A stretch of 59,934 nt of DNA, taken from positions 1 to 59,934 of the forward strand of contig NZ_JAEKEG010000069.1 of the NCBI RefSeq assembly GCF_016651255.1. The letters run 5' to 3'. Each line of letters starts with the position of its first letter. The stretch's first letter is position 1. This document shows, one piece after another, positions 33,639 through 42,247 of this stretch. The stretch is from Pseudomonas sp. TH10 (lineage in GTDB: Bacteria > Pseudomonadota > Gammaproteobacteria > Pseudomonadales > Pseudomonadaceae). The notes under the pieces were generated by a model. The model was not told the origin of the DNA, did no database searches, and saw only the letters and a list, made by a program, of their open reading frames with translations. The translations under genes were made by a program, and so were the position numbers.

Positions 33639-34439
33639 TTAATGGGCTGCTCGTTGTTCAGGCGTCAGTACAGATACTGGATAGATCGCGGTGAATGTCC
33701 CAGCGTCGACACTCAATGCGCGGCAATCGACGCCATAGACGTGCGCAAGGTTTTCCGGTGTCAACGTGGCGCCTGTCGAACCGCTGCAATGCACATGGCC
33801 CTGGTGCAGCATCATTGTGTCGTCGGCATAGCGACTGGCCAAATTCATGTCGTGGAAAATCGCCAGCGTGACGATGTTATGTTTGCGCGTATAGCTGCTG
33901 ACAGCATCAAGTATCTGTAACTGATTGGCCAGATCCAGCGCAGAAGTCGGCTCGTCCAGTAGCAATAACCGGGGACTGCGAACAAGGGCCAAGGCCAGGG
34001 ATATCATCTGCCGCTCGCCTCCAGACAGTTGCCCTGGCTGATGCTCGGAGAAACGTTGCAGGCCCAGCAGTTCGAGCATTTCAGCGGCCTTTCGTCGAGC
34101 ATTCTGACTCGTCCTCCAGCCTCGTGTAGTGCCTTGTTGAGCCAGCAGGAGTAACTCATAGGTGGACAATCTAACGTCGAGACTGGCGAGGTCTTGCGCG
34201 ACATAGCCAATCAGTTGAGCGCGGCGGGCAGGGGAAGCATCCATTAACGGGGTGCCGTTGATGGTGGCCGAACCCTGCGCCGGTACCAAGCCACACAGGC
34301 CTTTCATGAAGGTCGATTTACCAGCGCCGTTAGCGCCTAGTAAAGCGAGTGTGCGGCCGCCTGAAACTTCCATGTCCAATCCCTTGAGGATGGGCCTTCC
34401 GCGTAGTGTGACCCGGTAGTTGCTGGTGCAAAAACTCAT
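33639..34439 (-). CDS. ABC transporter ATPase, FecE-like (siderophore/haem)
   Basis: ATP-binding subunit of 266 residues. Walker A is LLGANGAGKSTFMKG, the signature is QLSGGERQMISLALALV, Walker B is LLLLDEPTSALDLAN, and the switch His is IFHDMNLASRY. This is the FecE/FhuC/HmuV type. Its start overlaps the permease stop by four bases. The last gene of a three-gene importer operon. The cargo is an iron chelate or haem, by family; which one is not visible. Confidence 0.93.
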   Translation of the reverse strand: MSFCTSNYRVTLRGRPILKGLDMEVSGGRTLALLGANGAGKSTFMKGLCGLVPAQGSATINGTPLMDASPARRAQLIGYVAQDLASLDVRLSTYELLLLAQQGTTRGWRTSQNARRKAAEMLELLGLQRFSEHQPGQLSGGERQMISLALALVRSPRLLLLDEPTSALDLANQLQILDAVSSYTRKHNIVTLAIFHDMNLASRYADDTMMLHQGHVHCSGSTGATLTPENLAHVYGVDCRALSVDAGTFTAIYPVSVLTPEQRAAH

Positions 34440-35533
34440 CGGGACGTCAGCCTCCGGTCGCGCAAAATGAGGATGATGAAAAACGGCAAACCGATCAGTG
34501 AGGTCACCATGCCAATGGGTAGCACGGCGCCAGGCACGATGAGTTTGCTGGCGAGTGAAGCCAGGGTTACGAAGATAATCCCGCAGGCGATCGTTACACC
34601 GATGGTGAAGCGTTGATCTTCACCCACCAGCAGCTTCGCCATGTGAGGCGCCACCAAGCCCACAAAGCCGATCACGCCAACCACCGAGGTGACCGCACCG
34701 GCCAACAGTGCGGCCAGCAACAGCATGGTTGTGCGCAACCGACGCACTGGAATTCCGAACAACACGGCCTGTTCACCGAAGCTGCGCAGCGCGGTCAAAG
34801 CCCAGGCTTGTGCCAGCGCGAGCGGGATGGCCACCCCTGCGATCACTGCGCACATCGTGACTTTGTTCCAGGTGGCGTGCTGAAGCGAGCCCATCAGCCA
34901 GAACACGATGCTTTGTAGCTGATCGGTGCTCGCCACATACTGGACCAGGCCCAGCAGTGAACTGAACACAAAGTGCACGGCGATGCCGAGCAATGTGATG
35001 GCTTGCAGGCCAACGTGGCCGCGCGACAACACAAGGATGATCCCGACCGTCAGCAACGAAAAGAGGAAGGCGTTGGCGGTGACGACCAGGTCGGCCCCGA
35101 AGCCTGGCAACGCGTGGCCGAGCGACATATTGAACGCCAGTGCCAGCGACGCACCAAAACCGGCAGCGGACGAAATGCCTAGCGTGAAGGGCTCTGCGAG
35201 CGGATTGTCCAGTACAGTCTGCATCATCAACCCGGCCAGCGATAAGCAAGTGCCAGCCAGCACGGCCATCAGCGTCATCGGCATCCGCAGTTCCCAAAGG
35301 ATTACACGTACGCTGGTATCCACACTGGAAGGATTAAGCAGTCCTGATACCGCTTCATTGAACGTCAGTGTGCCCGAACCAACAATCAGATCGGCAACGA
35401 ACGCCATGACAGCGAATGCCAGCAGAATCATCAGCAGTGCACTGCGTCGCCATATGGTGATTGTGTAGCGAACCTGCGAGGAGGGCGCCGCAAGGCCGGT
35501 TGGCATCGTCATGGCCGGTCGGTACTCAATCAT
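34436..35533 (-). CDS. FecCD-type ABC permease
   Basis: Inner-membrane permease of 365 residues with about ten helices. The FecCD landmarks are VDTSVRVILWELRMPMTLMAVLAGTCLS-type loop (LRMPMTLMAVLAGTCLSLAG), NPLAEPFTLGISSAAGFGA and GVIGFVGLVAPHMAKLLVGEDQR, the coupling loop to the ATPase. Its start overlaps the end of the binding-protein gene, and its end overlaps the ATPase gene. A single permease gene implies a homodimer, as with BtuC or HmuU. Confidence 0.93.
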   Translation of the reverse strand: MIEYRPAMTMPTGLAAPSSQVRYTITIWRRSALLMILLAFAVMAFVADLIVGSGTLTFNEAVSGLLNPSSVDTSVRVILWELRMPMTLMAVLAGTCLSLAGLMMQTVLDNPLAEPFTLGISSAAGFGASLALAFNMSLGHALPGFGADLVVTANAFLFSLLTVGIILVLSRGHVGLQAITLLGIAVHFVFSSLLGLVQYVASTDQLQSIVFWLMGSLQHATWNKVTMCAVIAGVAIPLALAQAWALTALRSFGEQAVLFGIPVRRLRTTMLLLAALLAGAVTSVVGVIGFVGLVAPHMAKLLVGEDQRFTIGVTIACGIIFVTLASLASKLIVPGAVLPIGMVTSLIGLPFFIILILRDRRLTSR

Positions 35534-36668
35534 TGGCAGGTGCGCGCGAGTAAAGGATGGCGGGTACGGTTTTCAATCCGGTGAGTGCGAACAGGGCTGA
35601 CAGGCTGTTGCTCGTGTCGATGCGTTTAGCACTGTCGGGATAGAACGCCTGATTCAGATACTCGAGCCCGAGGATGTTCCAGGAGCTCGCATAAAACTGG
35701 TGATAGATACCAAACACCCGGCCGTTCTGGCTGGCTTTCAACTGAGCAAAACCTGGACGCTCCTGCAACAGGCTCATAGAGCGATCGATCATGGGTTGTT
35801 TCACGCTGTCGCCGAAGCCGAACCCAGGCGCAACTGAGGTGTAACCAGGAAACTGCGAACCGGTCATCACGTAGACGTCTGGCTGTTTGCCGAGCACTGT
35901 TTCCAGTGTCACGTCACCGGTCGCGCCCGGCAGTAAGCTTGAGCCGAGATTTTGTCCGCCGGCGGCTTCGACCAACTTACCCCAGTACACATCGCCATGA
36001 GTGAAGCAGCATGCCGAGGCACCACTTTGTCCTGCTTTCGCTTCTACGAATACGACTGGCCTATGTGAATGTTGCTTGATGATTTGATCGATACTCGCAA
36101 GACGGCTTCGGTAGAAATCCAGGTAGGCCCGGGCCTCATTTTCGCGGTTAAGAACTCTCCCGAGCAGTTCGACGGTCTTCTGGCTGTTGGTCACCGGATC
36201 GAGGTCGCTGTCGACAAATATTACCGGGATCTTCAGCGCTGCCAGTTTCGACGCAACGCCGGCATTCTCCAGAGATGCCCGAGCACGGGTCTGAAACACC
36301 AGCAAGTCGGGATGCGCAGCCACGATGGCCTCTAAATTGAGATCGCCCTCGTCGCCGAACTTCATGTCGGTTGCCCGGTTAGCTGACGCTGGCCACTGAT
36401 GCTCAAACACTTCCCAGGTGTTGGGGTCTGCGCGCTTGACGATGTTGTTCCAGGCCACAATTCTCTGGAACGGATCCTGACGGTCAAGCAGGGCCAGCGT
36501 AAACAGGTCTCGACCGTCCTGAAGGACGATGCGCTTGGGTTCTTGAAGGATTTCTACTTGGCGATTGGCAACATCAGTGACGGTGACAGGGTAGGTCGTT
36601 GCGTATGCAAAGGTCTGACCTGCCAGCATTAAACCAACGCTTGAGATGAAGCGCACGAGGTGCTGCAT
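35526..36668 (-). CDS. Periplasmic iron-chelate/haem-binding protein of the ABC importer
   Basis: Substrate-binding protein of 380 residues with a signal peptide (GLMLAGQTFAYA). The class III fold is shown by YPVTVTDVANRQVEILQEPKRIVL, LEAIVAAHPDLLVFQTRA and GDVTLETVLGKQPDVYVMTGS. Two adjacent cysteines (GASACCFTHGD) are unusual for the family. The first gene of the operon; it overlaps the permease gene by eight bases. It resembles the longer FecB2-like binding proteins of Pseudomonas. Cargo unknown. Confidence 0.9.
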   Translation of the reverse strand: MQHLVRFISSVGLMLAGQTFAYATTYPVTVTDVANRQVEILQEPKRIVLQDGRDLFTLALLDRQDPFQRIVAWNNIVKRADPNTWEVFEHQWPASANRATDMKFGDEGDLNLEAIVAAHPDLLVFQTRARASLENAGVASKLAALKIPVIFVDSDLDPVTNSQKTVELLGRVLNRENEARAYLDFYRSRLASIDQIIKQHSHRPVVFVEAKAGQSGASACCFTHGDVYWGKLVEAAGGQNLGSSLLPGATGDVTLETVLGKQPDVYVMTGSQFPGYTSVAPGFGFGDSVKQPMIDRSMSLLQERPGFAQLKASQNGRVFGIYHQFYASSWNILGLEYLNQAFYPDSAKRIDTSNSLSALFALTGLKTVPAILYSRAPAND

Positions 36669-36975
36669 GAGGAAATCCGTAGCCGCTGAAGGAGGGTGCG
36701 CTTTTCGTAGGTGTTCATACGGGGTAATTCAAAAACGCCCGGCAAGGCTATGGGAATAAATCTCATTCGTGTATTAAGAATGTTTCATGCTGCCTGTTTT
36801 GATGGATGCGGTTTGGAAACCTGTGCTCGAAGACTTTTCGCCAGCCTAGCCTCCCTTGGCGACATCTGAGCCCGTCCTCGCTGACCACCGTCGTCCGACA
36901 AACAGATACTGGCAGTCCGCCATCTCAGCTAAACTCACGATCAGAGCTATTTCCAGCAGCGTCTTGTGAGACTCC
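36669..36975. other. 307-bp divergent intergenic region with a weak Fur-box-like site
   Basis: Divergent promoters for the ABC importer (left) and the diguanylate cyclase (right) must lie here. The stretch around 36752-36770 matches the 19-base Fur consensus at about ten positions, mainly around AAT and CATT, which is weak. No RNA gene or repeat was recognised. Confidence 0.35.
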
Positions 36976-38179
36976 ATGATTGCCCATACCCCCACGCTTT
37001 TCGCCTGTGTCGCGTTAGTCGCGACGATCATGGCGTTTTGTCTGATTCTGGTCGGCCAGTTCAATCAGCGTGACGGTCTGCTCACCATTGGCTTTGGTTT
37101 ATTGGCCCACGCCTTGGCCTACGTTGGCTACACCTTCTACGGTCATGCCCCATTATGGTTGACCTACGGTGCCGCCAACACATTACTCGCGGTGGCGCTG
37201 GCCTTCTATGGTGCCAGCCTGTTCCGGATTATCGAGTTGCCAGTGGCTTGGTGGCGGGTTTTCGCACCGGCTGTACTGATGCTGACGTTGATGGCAAGCC
37301 TGATCGAGACCCTGGAGCCGAGAATGCTCGCTGCCACTGGAGTGTTGATGGTGCAGTGCGCATTGATCATCTACTGGACTCGCCGCTACATTCCCGCTCA
37401 GGGCCGTGCACGGATGCTGTTGATCATTGGGGCGAGTATCAGCCTGATTGGCCTGGGCATGCGGGTGGTGGCTGTGCTAGGCGGGGGCTGCCGAGATGCG
37501 CTACGATGTCAGCAACCTCAAGCAGACTATCTCGGTCAGTATCGGTACGTTTACCGCGATGATGATCTCTCTCGGGCTTGTGCTGCTGTCCAAGGAGCGC
37601 AGTGAGTCATTACTCCAGCAAATGGCGCTGCGGGACGTTCTGACAGGCATTCTCAATCGTCGAGCTATCCTTGAGCAGTTTTCCAAAGACCTGGAACGTT
37701 CACGCCGAGAGAATGCTTATCTTGCTGTGGCCATGGTCGATATAGACCACTTCAAACAGATCAATGACGTCCATGGTCATCTGGCGGGTGATGAAGTGAT
37801 TTGCCACTGCGTTAACCATCTGACCGAGCGTCTTCGTCATTCCGACAGTATTGGTCGTTATGGAGGCGAAGAATTCCTGGTGCTGCTGCCTGGTACGAGC
37901 CCCGAAGGAGCCGTGGCTGTGCTTGATCAACTGCGTGCCTCTTTGGCCGAGACACCTGCGCAGTTCGGTGACGCAAGTATTGCGGTGCGCATCAGTATCG
38001 GTGTTTGCTCTGTGATGCCAGATGACGGCGATACCACCGCCAGCCTGCTTGCCTGGGCGGATGCGGCGCTTTATGAGGCTAAGGGCTTGGGGCGCAATAC
38101 GTTGCGACTGGCGCAGCCTTGTCGCCTGCGCAGTGCTGCGCCGTTCAGTGAGATTCCACAAACGACAGAATCGTCGTGA
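36976..38179 (+). CDS. Membrane diguanylate cyclase (GGDEF), one-base insertion in G-run 37483-37487
   Basis: c-di-GMP synthase of about 400 residues after repair. The N-terminal half holds about six membrane helices (AHTPTLFACVALVATIMAFC through MLLIIGASISLIGLGMRVVAVLGG). The frame then slips at the five-G run; four G's give LGGAAEMRYDVSNLKQT. The GGDEF domain has RDVLTGILNRRAIL, VDIDHFKQINDVHGH and the active-site loop GRYGGEEFLVLLPG. The RxxD inhibitory site is hard to place (LTERLRHSDS). This type of cyclase with an uncharacterised membrane sensor is common in Pseudomonas. It is followed by an EAL gene on the same strand. Confidence 0.87.
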
Positions 38180-38456
38180 TTCCACGTGCGACGCTTCTAT
38201 AAATACAAAAGATCAGCGGGGCTTAAATAAGGGTAAGTGCCTAAGTTATAAACGTTTTTGACCTCGTTGTAGTGTTCTTAGGACTGAAAATCGTGCAGTT
38301 ATTCGTAGGGGAGCGCCGTTATGCAAATAAACTGCTACAATCAAATTTCCTGGGTAATCCTTGCCTCGTCGAAAGTTAATCTCGTATTTATTTGAATGCT
38401 CAAAGTTTTGTTAGAACAGCTACGGTGGAAATGGTAGTTGATTTTTGGAGCGCGAC

Positions 38457-39236
38457 GTGAAAACTTTTCCTGGCTCATTAACTTTGTCAGATGGATGCCA
38501 AGGTTGCAAAAACACTCGCGAACTTGATCTGGAATTTTCGTTCGCTTTTCAGCCAATTGTGGATGTGCGCGATCAATCGATTTTTGCACATGAGGCGTTG
38601 GTTAGAGGCATCAATGGTGAGGGCGCTCGGAAGGTGCTTGAGAAAGTAAACGATAATAACCTCTATCGATTCGATCAGCTTTGCCGCATGCGGGCTATTT
38701 TCACTGCCGCACAACTTGGCATGACTCAAAATCTATCAATTAACTTTCTGCCCGGCGCAGTTTACCGTCCAGAAATGTGCATTAGAAGCACATTGGATGC
38801 CGCGCGAACTCATGGCTTTCCGATCAGTCGGCTGATATTCGAGACAGTCGAAAGTGAATATATTGATAACAATCATCATCTGACCAATATTTTGCGTCAG
38901 TATCGTGAGTTCGGTTTTCAGACAGCAATTGATGATTTTGGCTCAGGTTATTCAGGGTTGAAGCTGCTCGCAGACTTTCAACCGGACCTTATAAAGCTTG
39001 ATATAGAACTTGTGCGTAATATCCATCGCGATCGCTCCCGTCAGGCTATACTGCGTGGTGTTGTCGTGATATGTGCAGAGCTGGATATTAAAATCATTGC
39101 AGAAGGCGTCGAGCATGCCGAGGAGCGGGATTTTCTTGCCGACTGCGGAGTTTATCTGATGCAAGGGTTTTGGTTCGCCAGGCCGGCATTTCAAAAAATG
39201 GCTCAGATTGCTCCTGATGCCTGGCAAAAAGCGTAG
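38457..39236 (+). CDS. EAL-domain c-di-GMP phosphodiesterase
   Basis: Stand-alone EAL protein of 259 residues. The catalytic set looks complete: HEALVRG (EAL), NFLPG, FETVESEYID, AIDDFGSGYSGLKLLADFQPDLIKLD (metal Asp pair and Lys), IIAEGVEHAEE, and MQGFWFARP. The NFLPG and FQPIVD wording is that of the EAL domains attached to BLUF light sensors (BlrP1, YcgF/BluF), but no BLUF domain is fused here. A Cys pair (GCQGC) lies near the start. I chose the GTG at 38457, with GGAG six bases before it; a TTG four codons upstream is less likely. Base composition is more AT-rich than the flanks. Confidence 0.9.
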   Translation: MKTFPGSLTLSDGCQGCKNTRELDLEFSFAFQPIVDVRDQSIFAHEALVRGINGEGARKVLEKVNDNNLYRFDQLCRMRAIFTAAQLGMTQNLSINFLPGAVYRPEMCIRSTLDAARTHGFPISRLIFETVESEYIDNNHHLTNILRQYREFGFQTAIDDFGSGYSGLKLLADFQPDLIKLDIELVRNIHRDRSRQAILRGVVVICAELDIKIIAEGVEHAEERDFLADCGVYLMQGFWFARPAFQKMAQIAPDAWQKA

Positions 39237-39396
39237 ATCGTGCAGATTATTACCGTGAAGCCGAACTCTTTTCAAGAGGATAATCTGCGGTCAGTGTAAT
39301 GTTCTCATTAAATGCCAAAGGGGCACTATTGCTACGCGATTGTGTAGGGGGCGGGCGCCCAAGGCGTTTTAATTTAATTTTGCGAGTGAGTAGGAA

Positions 39397-39762
39397 ATGA
39401 ACCTGACGTTTGAAGAGGCTTCAATTGAATCATTGTTAGACGCGCCTGATGAACTGGATACTCTGAACTTCGGGATTATTGGCTTTGATGACGCTGCAAA
39501 AGTAGTCATTTACAATGCTTTTGAGGCCTCAAGCGCGGCCCTGCGCCAGGCACGCGTTGTAGGGAAAAATTTATTCTTGGAAATTGCTCCATGCTTGAAT
39601 AACGCCATGGTCGCTCAAAGATTTGAGAATGAACCTGAGCTGGATGTGATCATTTCTTACGTTCTGGCACTTAGAATGCGGCCAATCCCCGTTAGAATGA
39701 GACTACTTAAGAAAATGGATAACGACACCCGCTTCCTATTGGTTGAATGGGCAAGAAAATGA
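39397..39762 (+). CDS. Photoactive-yellow-protein-like photosensor (xanthopsin family)
   Basis: PAS protein of 121 residues that aligns without gaps to PYP over the chromophore region. Tyr39 (IYNAFE) and Glu43 match PYP Tyr42 and Glu46, and Cys66 in FLEIAPC matches the chromophore-bearing Cys69. LNFGIIGFDDAAKVVIYN and VVGKNLF are also shared. Met94 matches Met100 after a three-residue loop deletion. Thr50 and Arg52 are replaced (Ala, Leu). PYPs bind p-coumaric acid and sense blue light. The stop overlaps the start of a PAS-GGDEF gene (ATGA), so it probably controls that cyclase. No ammonia-lyase or coumarate ligase gene for the chromophore is in the window. Confidence 0.78.
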   Translation: MNLTFEEASIESLLDAPDELDTLNFGIIGFDDAAKVVIYNAFEASSAALRQARVVGKNLFLEIAPCLNNAMVAQRFENEPELDVIISYVLALRMRPIPVRMRLLKKMDNDTRFLLVEWARK

Positions 39763-41048
39763 ACAGTATTGAGCAGGATGCTGACTCAATCGAGTCAGAA
39801 TACGAAGCATTGCTCTCATTCATGTATCTATCACCTGTGGGATTGGTAAGAACCAATCCCACAGGTGTCATTGATATGCTAAATCCCATGGCAACACAAT
39901 TGTTGATGCCGCTGGTCAAGTTTTCCGGACTTGAAAATCTGTTCGAAACGCTTTCTTCCGTGGCGCCTGAGTTACGTAACCTGGTAACAAGTTTTAGAGA
40001 GTCATGCGGGTCAATATGTGTAAGTCACAGAATTCACGTGTCGCCCGCATCGGAAGGGGGTGTTGTTCTAGCGTGTACGATTGTGAAAGTCAATAATGAG
40101 GTTCTGATAACGGTTTTGACTGATATCTCCTGCCAGGTTGCGACTGAAAGGCGACTAAGGCAGACCGACTCATGGCTGGATGCGATCTATACCATAGTCA
40201 ATGATTTTGCAGTGCTCGGCCTGACTAAACAGGGAGTAATCAATAGCTGGAGCCCTTCGGCAGAGCGTTTAACAGGTTACACGGAATCCGAGGCTATTGG
40301 AGAGACGTTGCGCCGATTCTGTAACTTGCCAGTCGTGGATGTTGATGTTTTTGATGAACATCTCACGTTCGCACGTGAAGAAGGTTGGCATTCACGAGAC
40401 TATCTGTGCCAACACAAATCAGGACGCACTTTTTTTGCTCAAACCATGATCGCCGTTCTACGCGAAGAACATGACGAGTTTTCCGGCTATACCGTTGTGT
40501 GTCGAGATATCACCGAGCGGAAGGTGTCGAGTGACAACCTGGCCAACTTACTCACCAAAGACCATCTCACGGGCGCAGTTAATCGCGCTCACTTTTTCAA
40601 CTTGGCGGAGAAAGAGTTTGCTCGGGCAAGCCGATACGGCCACTCAGTATCGATCATCATGCTGGACGCTGATCACTTCAAACATGTGAATGATAGTTGG
40701 GGGCATCCCATGGGTGACGAGGTTCTCAAGTCTATCGTTAAAATCGCCGAGGGCGTTCTTCGGCCCGGAGATACTATCGCCAGGTTTGGAGGCGAAGAGT
40801 TTGCCATTATGTTGCCTAAGAGCAATAGCCTCGAGGCTTCAGTCGTTGCGGAGCGACTCAGGAGCAGCATTGAAGCATCTAGTGTAAACGCAGCCGGTGG
40901 GGAAATAAAAATCACTGTCAGTATCGGGTGTGCCTCAATGAGTGAATCGCGATCCACTCTCAAGCAGTTGTTGGTCTCGGCAGATGCCGCGCTCTACCGC
41001 GCAAAATCCAAGGGTAGAAACTGTATAATTGATATCGATGACTTCTAA
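39759..41048 (+). CDS. PAS-PAS-GGDEF diguanylate cyclase coupled to the PYP-like gene
   Basis: Soluble cyclase of 429 residues. A first PAS-like segment (about 18-130, LSPVGLVRTNPTGVIDMLNP) is followed by a clear second PAS/PAC (about 145-260, FAVLGLTKQGVINSWSPSAERLTGY to YTVVCRDITERK). The GGDEF domain has KDHLTGAVNRAHFF, LDADHFKHVNDSWGHPMGD and the active loop ARFGGEEFAIMLPK. A possible inhibitory site is not obvious. The ATG at 39759 overlaps the stop of the PYP-like gene by four bases. Together with the EAL protein upstream this gives a synthase/hydrolase pair for c-di-GMP with a light-sensor candidate between them. Confidence 0.93.
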   Translation: MNSIEQDADSIESEYEALLSFMYLSPVGLVRTNPTGVIDMLNPMATQLLMPLVKFSGLENLFETLSSVAPELRNLVTSFRESCGSICVSHRIHVSPASEGGVVLACTIVKVNNEVLITVLTDISCQVATERRLRQTDSWLDAIYTIVNDFAVLGLTKQGVINSWSPSAERLTGYTESEAIGETLRRFCNLPVVDVDVFDEHLTFAREEGWHSRDYLCQHKSGRTFFAQTMIAVLREEHDEFSGYTVVCRDITERKVSSDNLANLLTKDHLTGAVNRAHFFNLAEKEFARASRYGHSVSIIMLDADHFKHVNDSWGHPMGDEVLKSIVKIAEGVLRPGDTIARFGGEEFAIMLPKSNSLEASVVAERLRSSIEASSVNAAGGEIKITVSIGCASMSESRSTLKQLLVSADAALYRAKSKGRNCIIDIDDF

Positions 41049-41137
41049 TGGTCGGAATCATGTGTCTCCATGCCGCGATCTTCGCCCCGGTGTGGTTGAG
41101 CCATCGGTGGGTGAGCGGGTGAAGCCCGCGGTCCGAT

Positions 41138-41683
41138 CTATTGCCTATTGCGCCATTCTTCTCGGGTGATCTCCCAGATCTCCCGCGCAAATAATCCACC
41201 CACAAATCGTCCTTCATCCGTGCGTACCAGGCGCATCCCGCCACGCTGCGAGAGTCTGCGCGAACCAATGTTCGGCGCCGCTTTTGGCACCCGCAACACT
41301 TCCCGCCCGAGGGTTTCAAACCAGTAATGGGTAACCACCGCACTGGCCTCGGCCATCAACCTCTGGCGCTGCCACTGCGGCGCGATCCAGAAACCGCGAT
41401 TATTGTCCGGGTCGTCCATCAGGCTGATATTGCCGATCAATTGTTCGGGTGCGGATTTCAGGCGAATCGACCAATGCCACTCTTTGCCCGCGGCAATCGC
41501 CGGCAGCGCAATGTCTCGCAGATAAGTCAGTGCACCATCGGCGGGATAGGGCCAGGGCACCAAAGCGTTGAGGTACTGCACGACCTCCCAATGCGCGAAC
41601 TGCTGCTGGATGCCAGCGGCATCGGCCAATTCCAGGGGACGCAAAATCATACGTTCGGTGTACAGCGTGGGTGCGGCATCCAT
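41138..41683 (-). CDS. RimJ/RimL-type GNAT acetyltransferase
   Basis: Acetyltransferase of 181 residues. YTERMILRPLELADAAGIQQQF is the standard opening of the RimJ branch; RGFWIAPQWQRQRLMAEASAVVTHYWFETLG is the acetyl-CoA strand-helix; PNIGSRRLSQRGGMRLV is the late motif (N-x-x-S-x-x-x-x-x-K/R-x-G). It is alone, convergent to the cyclase gene. The substrate, probably an N-terminal amine or small molecule, is unknown. Confidence 0.88.
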   Translation of the reverse strand: MDAAPTLYTERMILRPLELADAAGIQQQFAHWEVVQYLNALVPWPYPADGALTYLRDIALPAIAAGKEWHWSIRLKSAPEQLIGNISLMDDPDNNRGFWIAPQWQRQRLMAEASAVVTHYWFETLGREVLRVPKAAPNIGSRRLSQRGGMRLVRTDEGRFVGGLFAREIWEITREEWRNRQ

Positions 41684-41707
41684 GTTAATCGAGCTCCTGA
41701 GTGAACG

Positions 41708-42181
41708 TTACCAGGTGCCGGACGTCGTCCCTGGCAAACTGAGCTTGCCACTGTCGACAAAACGCATGGTGCCGAACACACCGCCCGCGAGTTTGCCGCG
41801 CAACACGTAAGGCAGGTTGTCGAGGGTTTGTGTCTGGCTGAGGCCAAGGGTCTGGCGCAGTACCGAGAACGCGGAAATGCTGACGGGTACGCTGACGATG
41901 GTTTCGGAAAAGCGAGGAATCGAACCGCTCTGATCGCTCACGCCCGACGCCAGCGAATGGCCGTTGACCTCCAGATCCAGAGCAATGCCGTTGTAGTCGA
42001 TCGCGGTTTCATTGGGGTTTTGCACGCGCAACTTGATGGCGAAGCGCACTTCCAGGTCCTGGCTCGGCAACGGTTCGAGGCCGACCACATTGATGTTCAC
42101 CGGATCACGGTTGGGGAACAGCGCGCAGGCGCTGAGGGACAGCAGAAGCAGCGACAGGATGACGGCATGGACACGGCGCAT
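41708..42181 (-). CDS. LEA type 2 (WHy-domain) lipoprotein
   Basis: Protein of 157 residues with a lipoprotein signal (VILSLLLLSLSAC) and one LEA_2/WHy domain: VNINVVGLEPLPSQDLEVRFAIKLRVQNPNETAIDYNGIALDLEVNG-type text (RVQNPNETAIDYNGIALDLE). The immunoglobulin-like beta fold ends at GKLSLPGTTSGTW. WHy proteins protect against desiccation and cold in some bacteria. The ATG at 42181 begins the lipobox signal. A strong terminator separates it from the permease gene upstream. Confidence 0.85.
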   Translation of the reverse strand: MRRVHAVILSLLLLSLSACALFPNRDPVNINVVGLEPLPSQDLEVRFAIKLRVQNPNETAIDYNGIALDLEVNGHSLASGVSDQSGSIPRFSETIVSVPVSISAFSVLRQTLGLSQTQTLDNLPYVLRGKLAGGVFGTMRFVDSGKLSLPGTTSGTW

Positions 42182-42197
42182 AAACGGTCTCTCAACG

Positions 42198-42233
42198 AAA
42201 AAGGGCTGAACCGTTGCCGGCTCAGCCCTTTTT
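42198..42233 (-). terminator. Rho-independent terminator after the NCS2 permease gene
   Basis: AAAAAGGGCTGA (42198-42209) pairs with TCAGCCCTTTTT (42222-42233) across a 12-base loop. Read leftwards it is a GC-rich stem followed by a T-run, 15 bases after the permease stop. By symmetry it could also end rightward transcripts. Confidence 0.85.
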
Positions 42234-42247
42234 GCCAAGGCCAGACG

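Noticed and set aside
37483..37487. Programmed frameshift in the GGDEF gene at the G-run
   Set aside because: There is no slippery heptamer or downstream structure, and similar one-base shifts occur in many unrelated genes in the window, so sequence error is the simpler reading.
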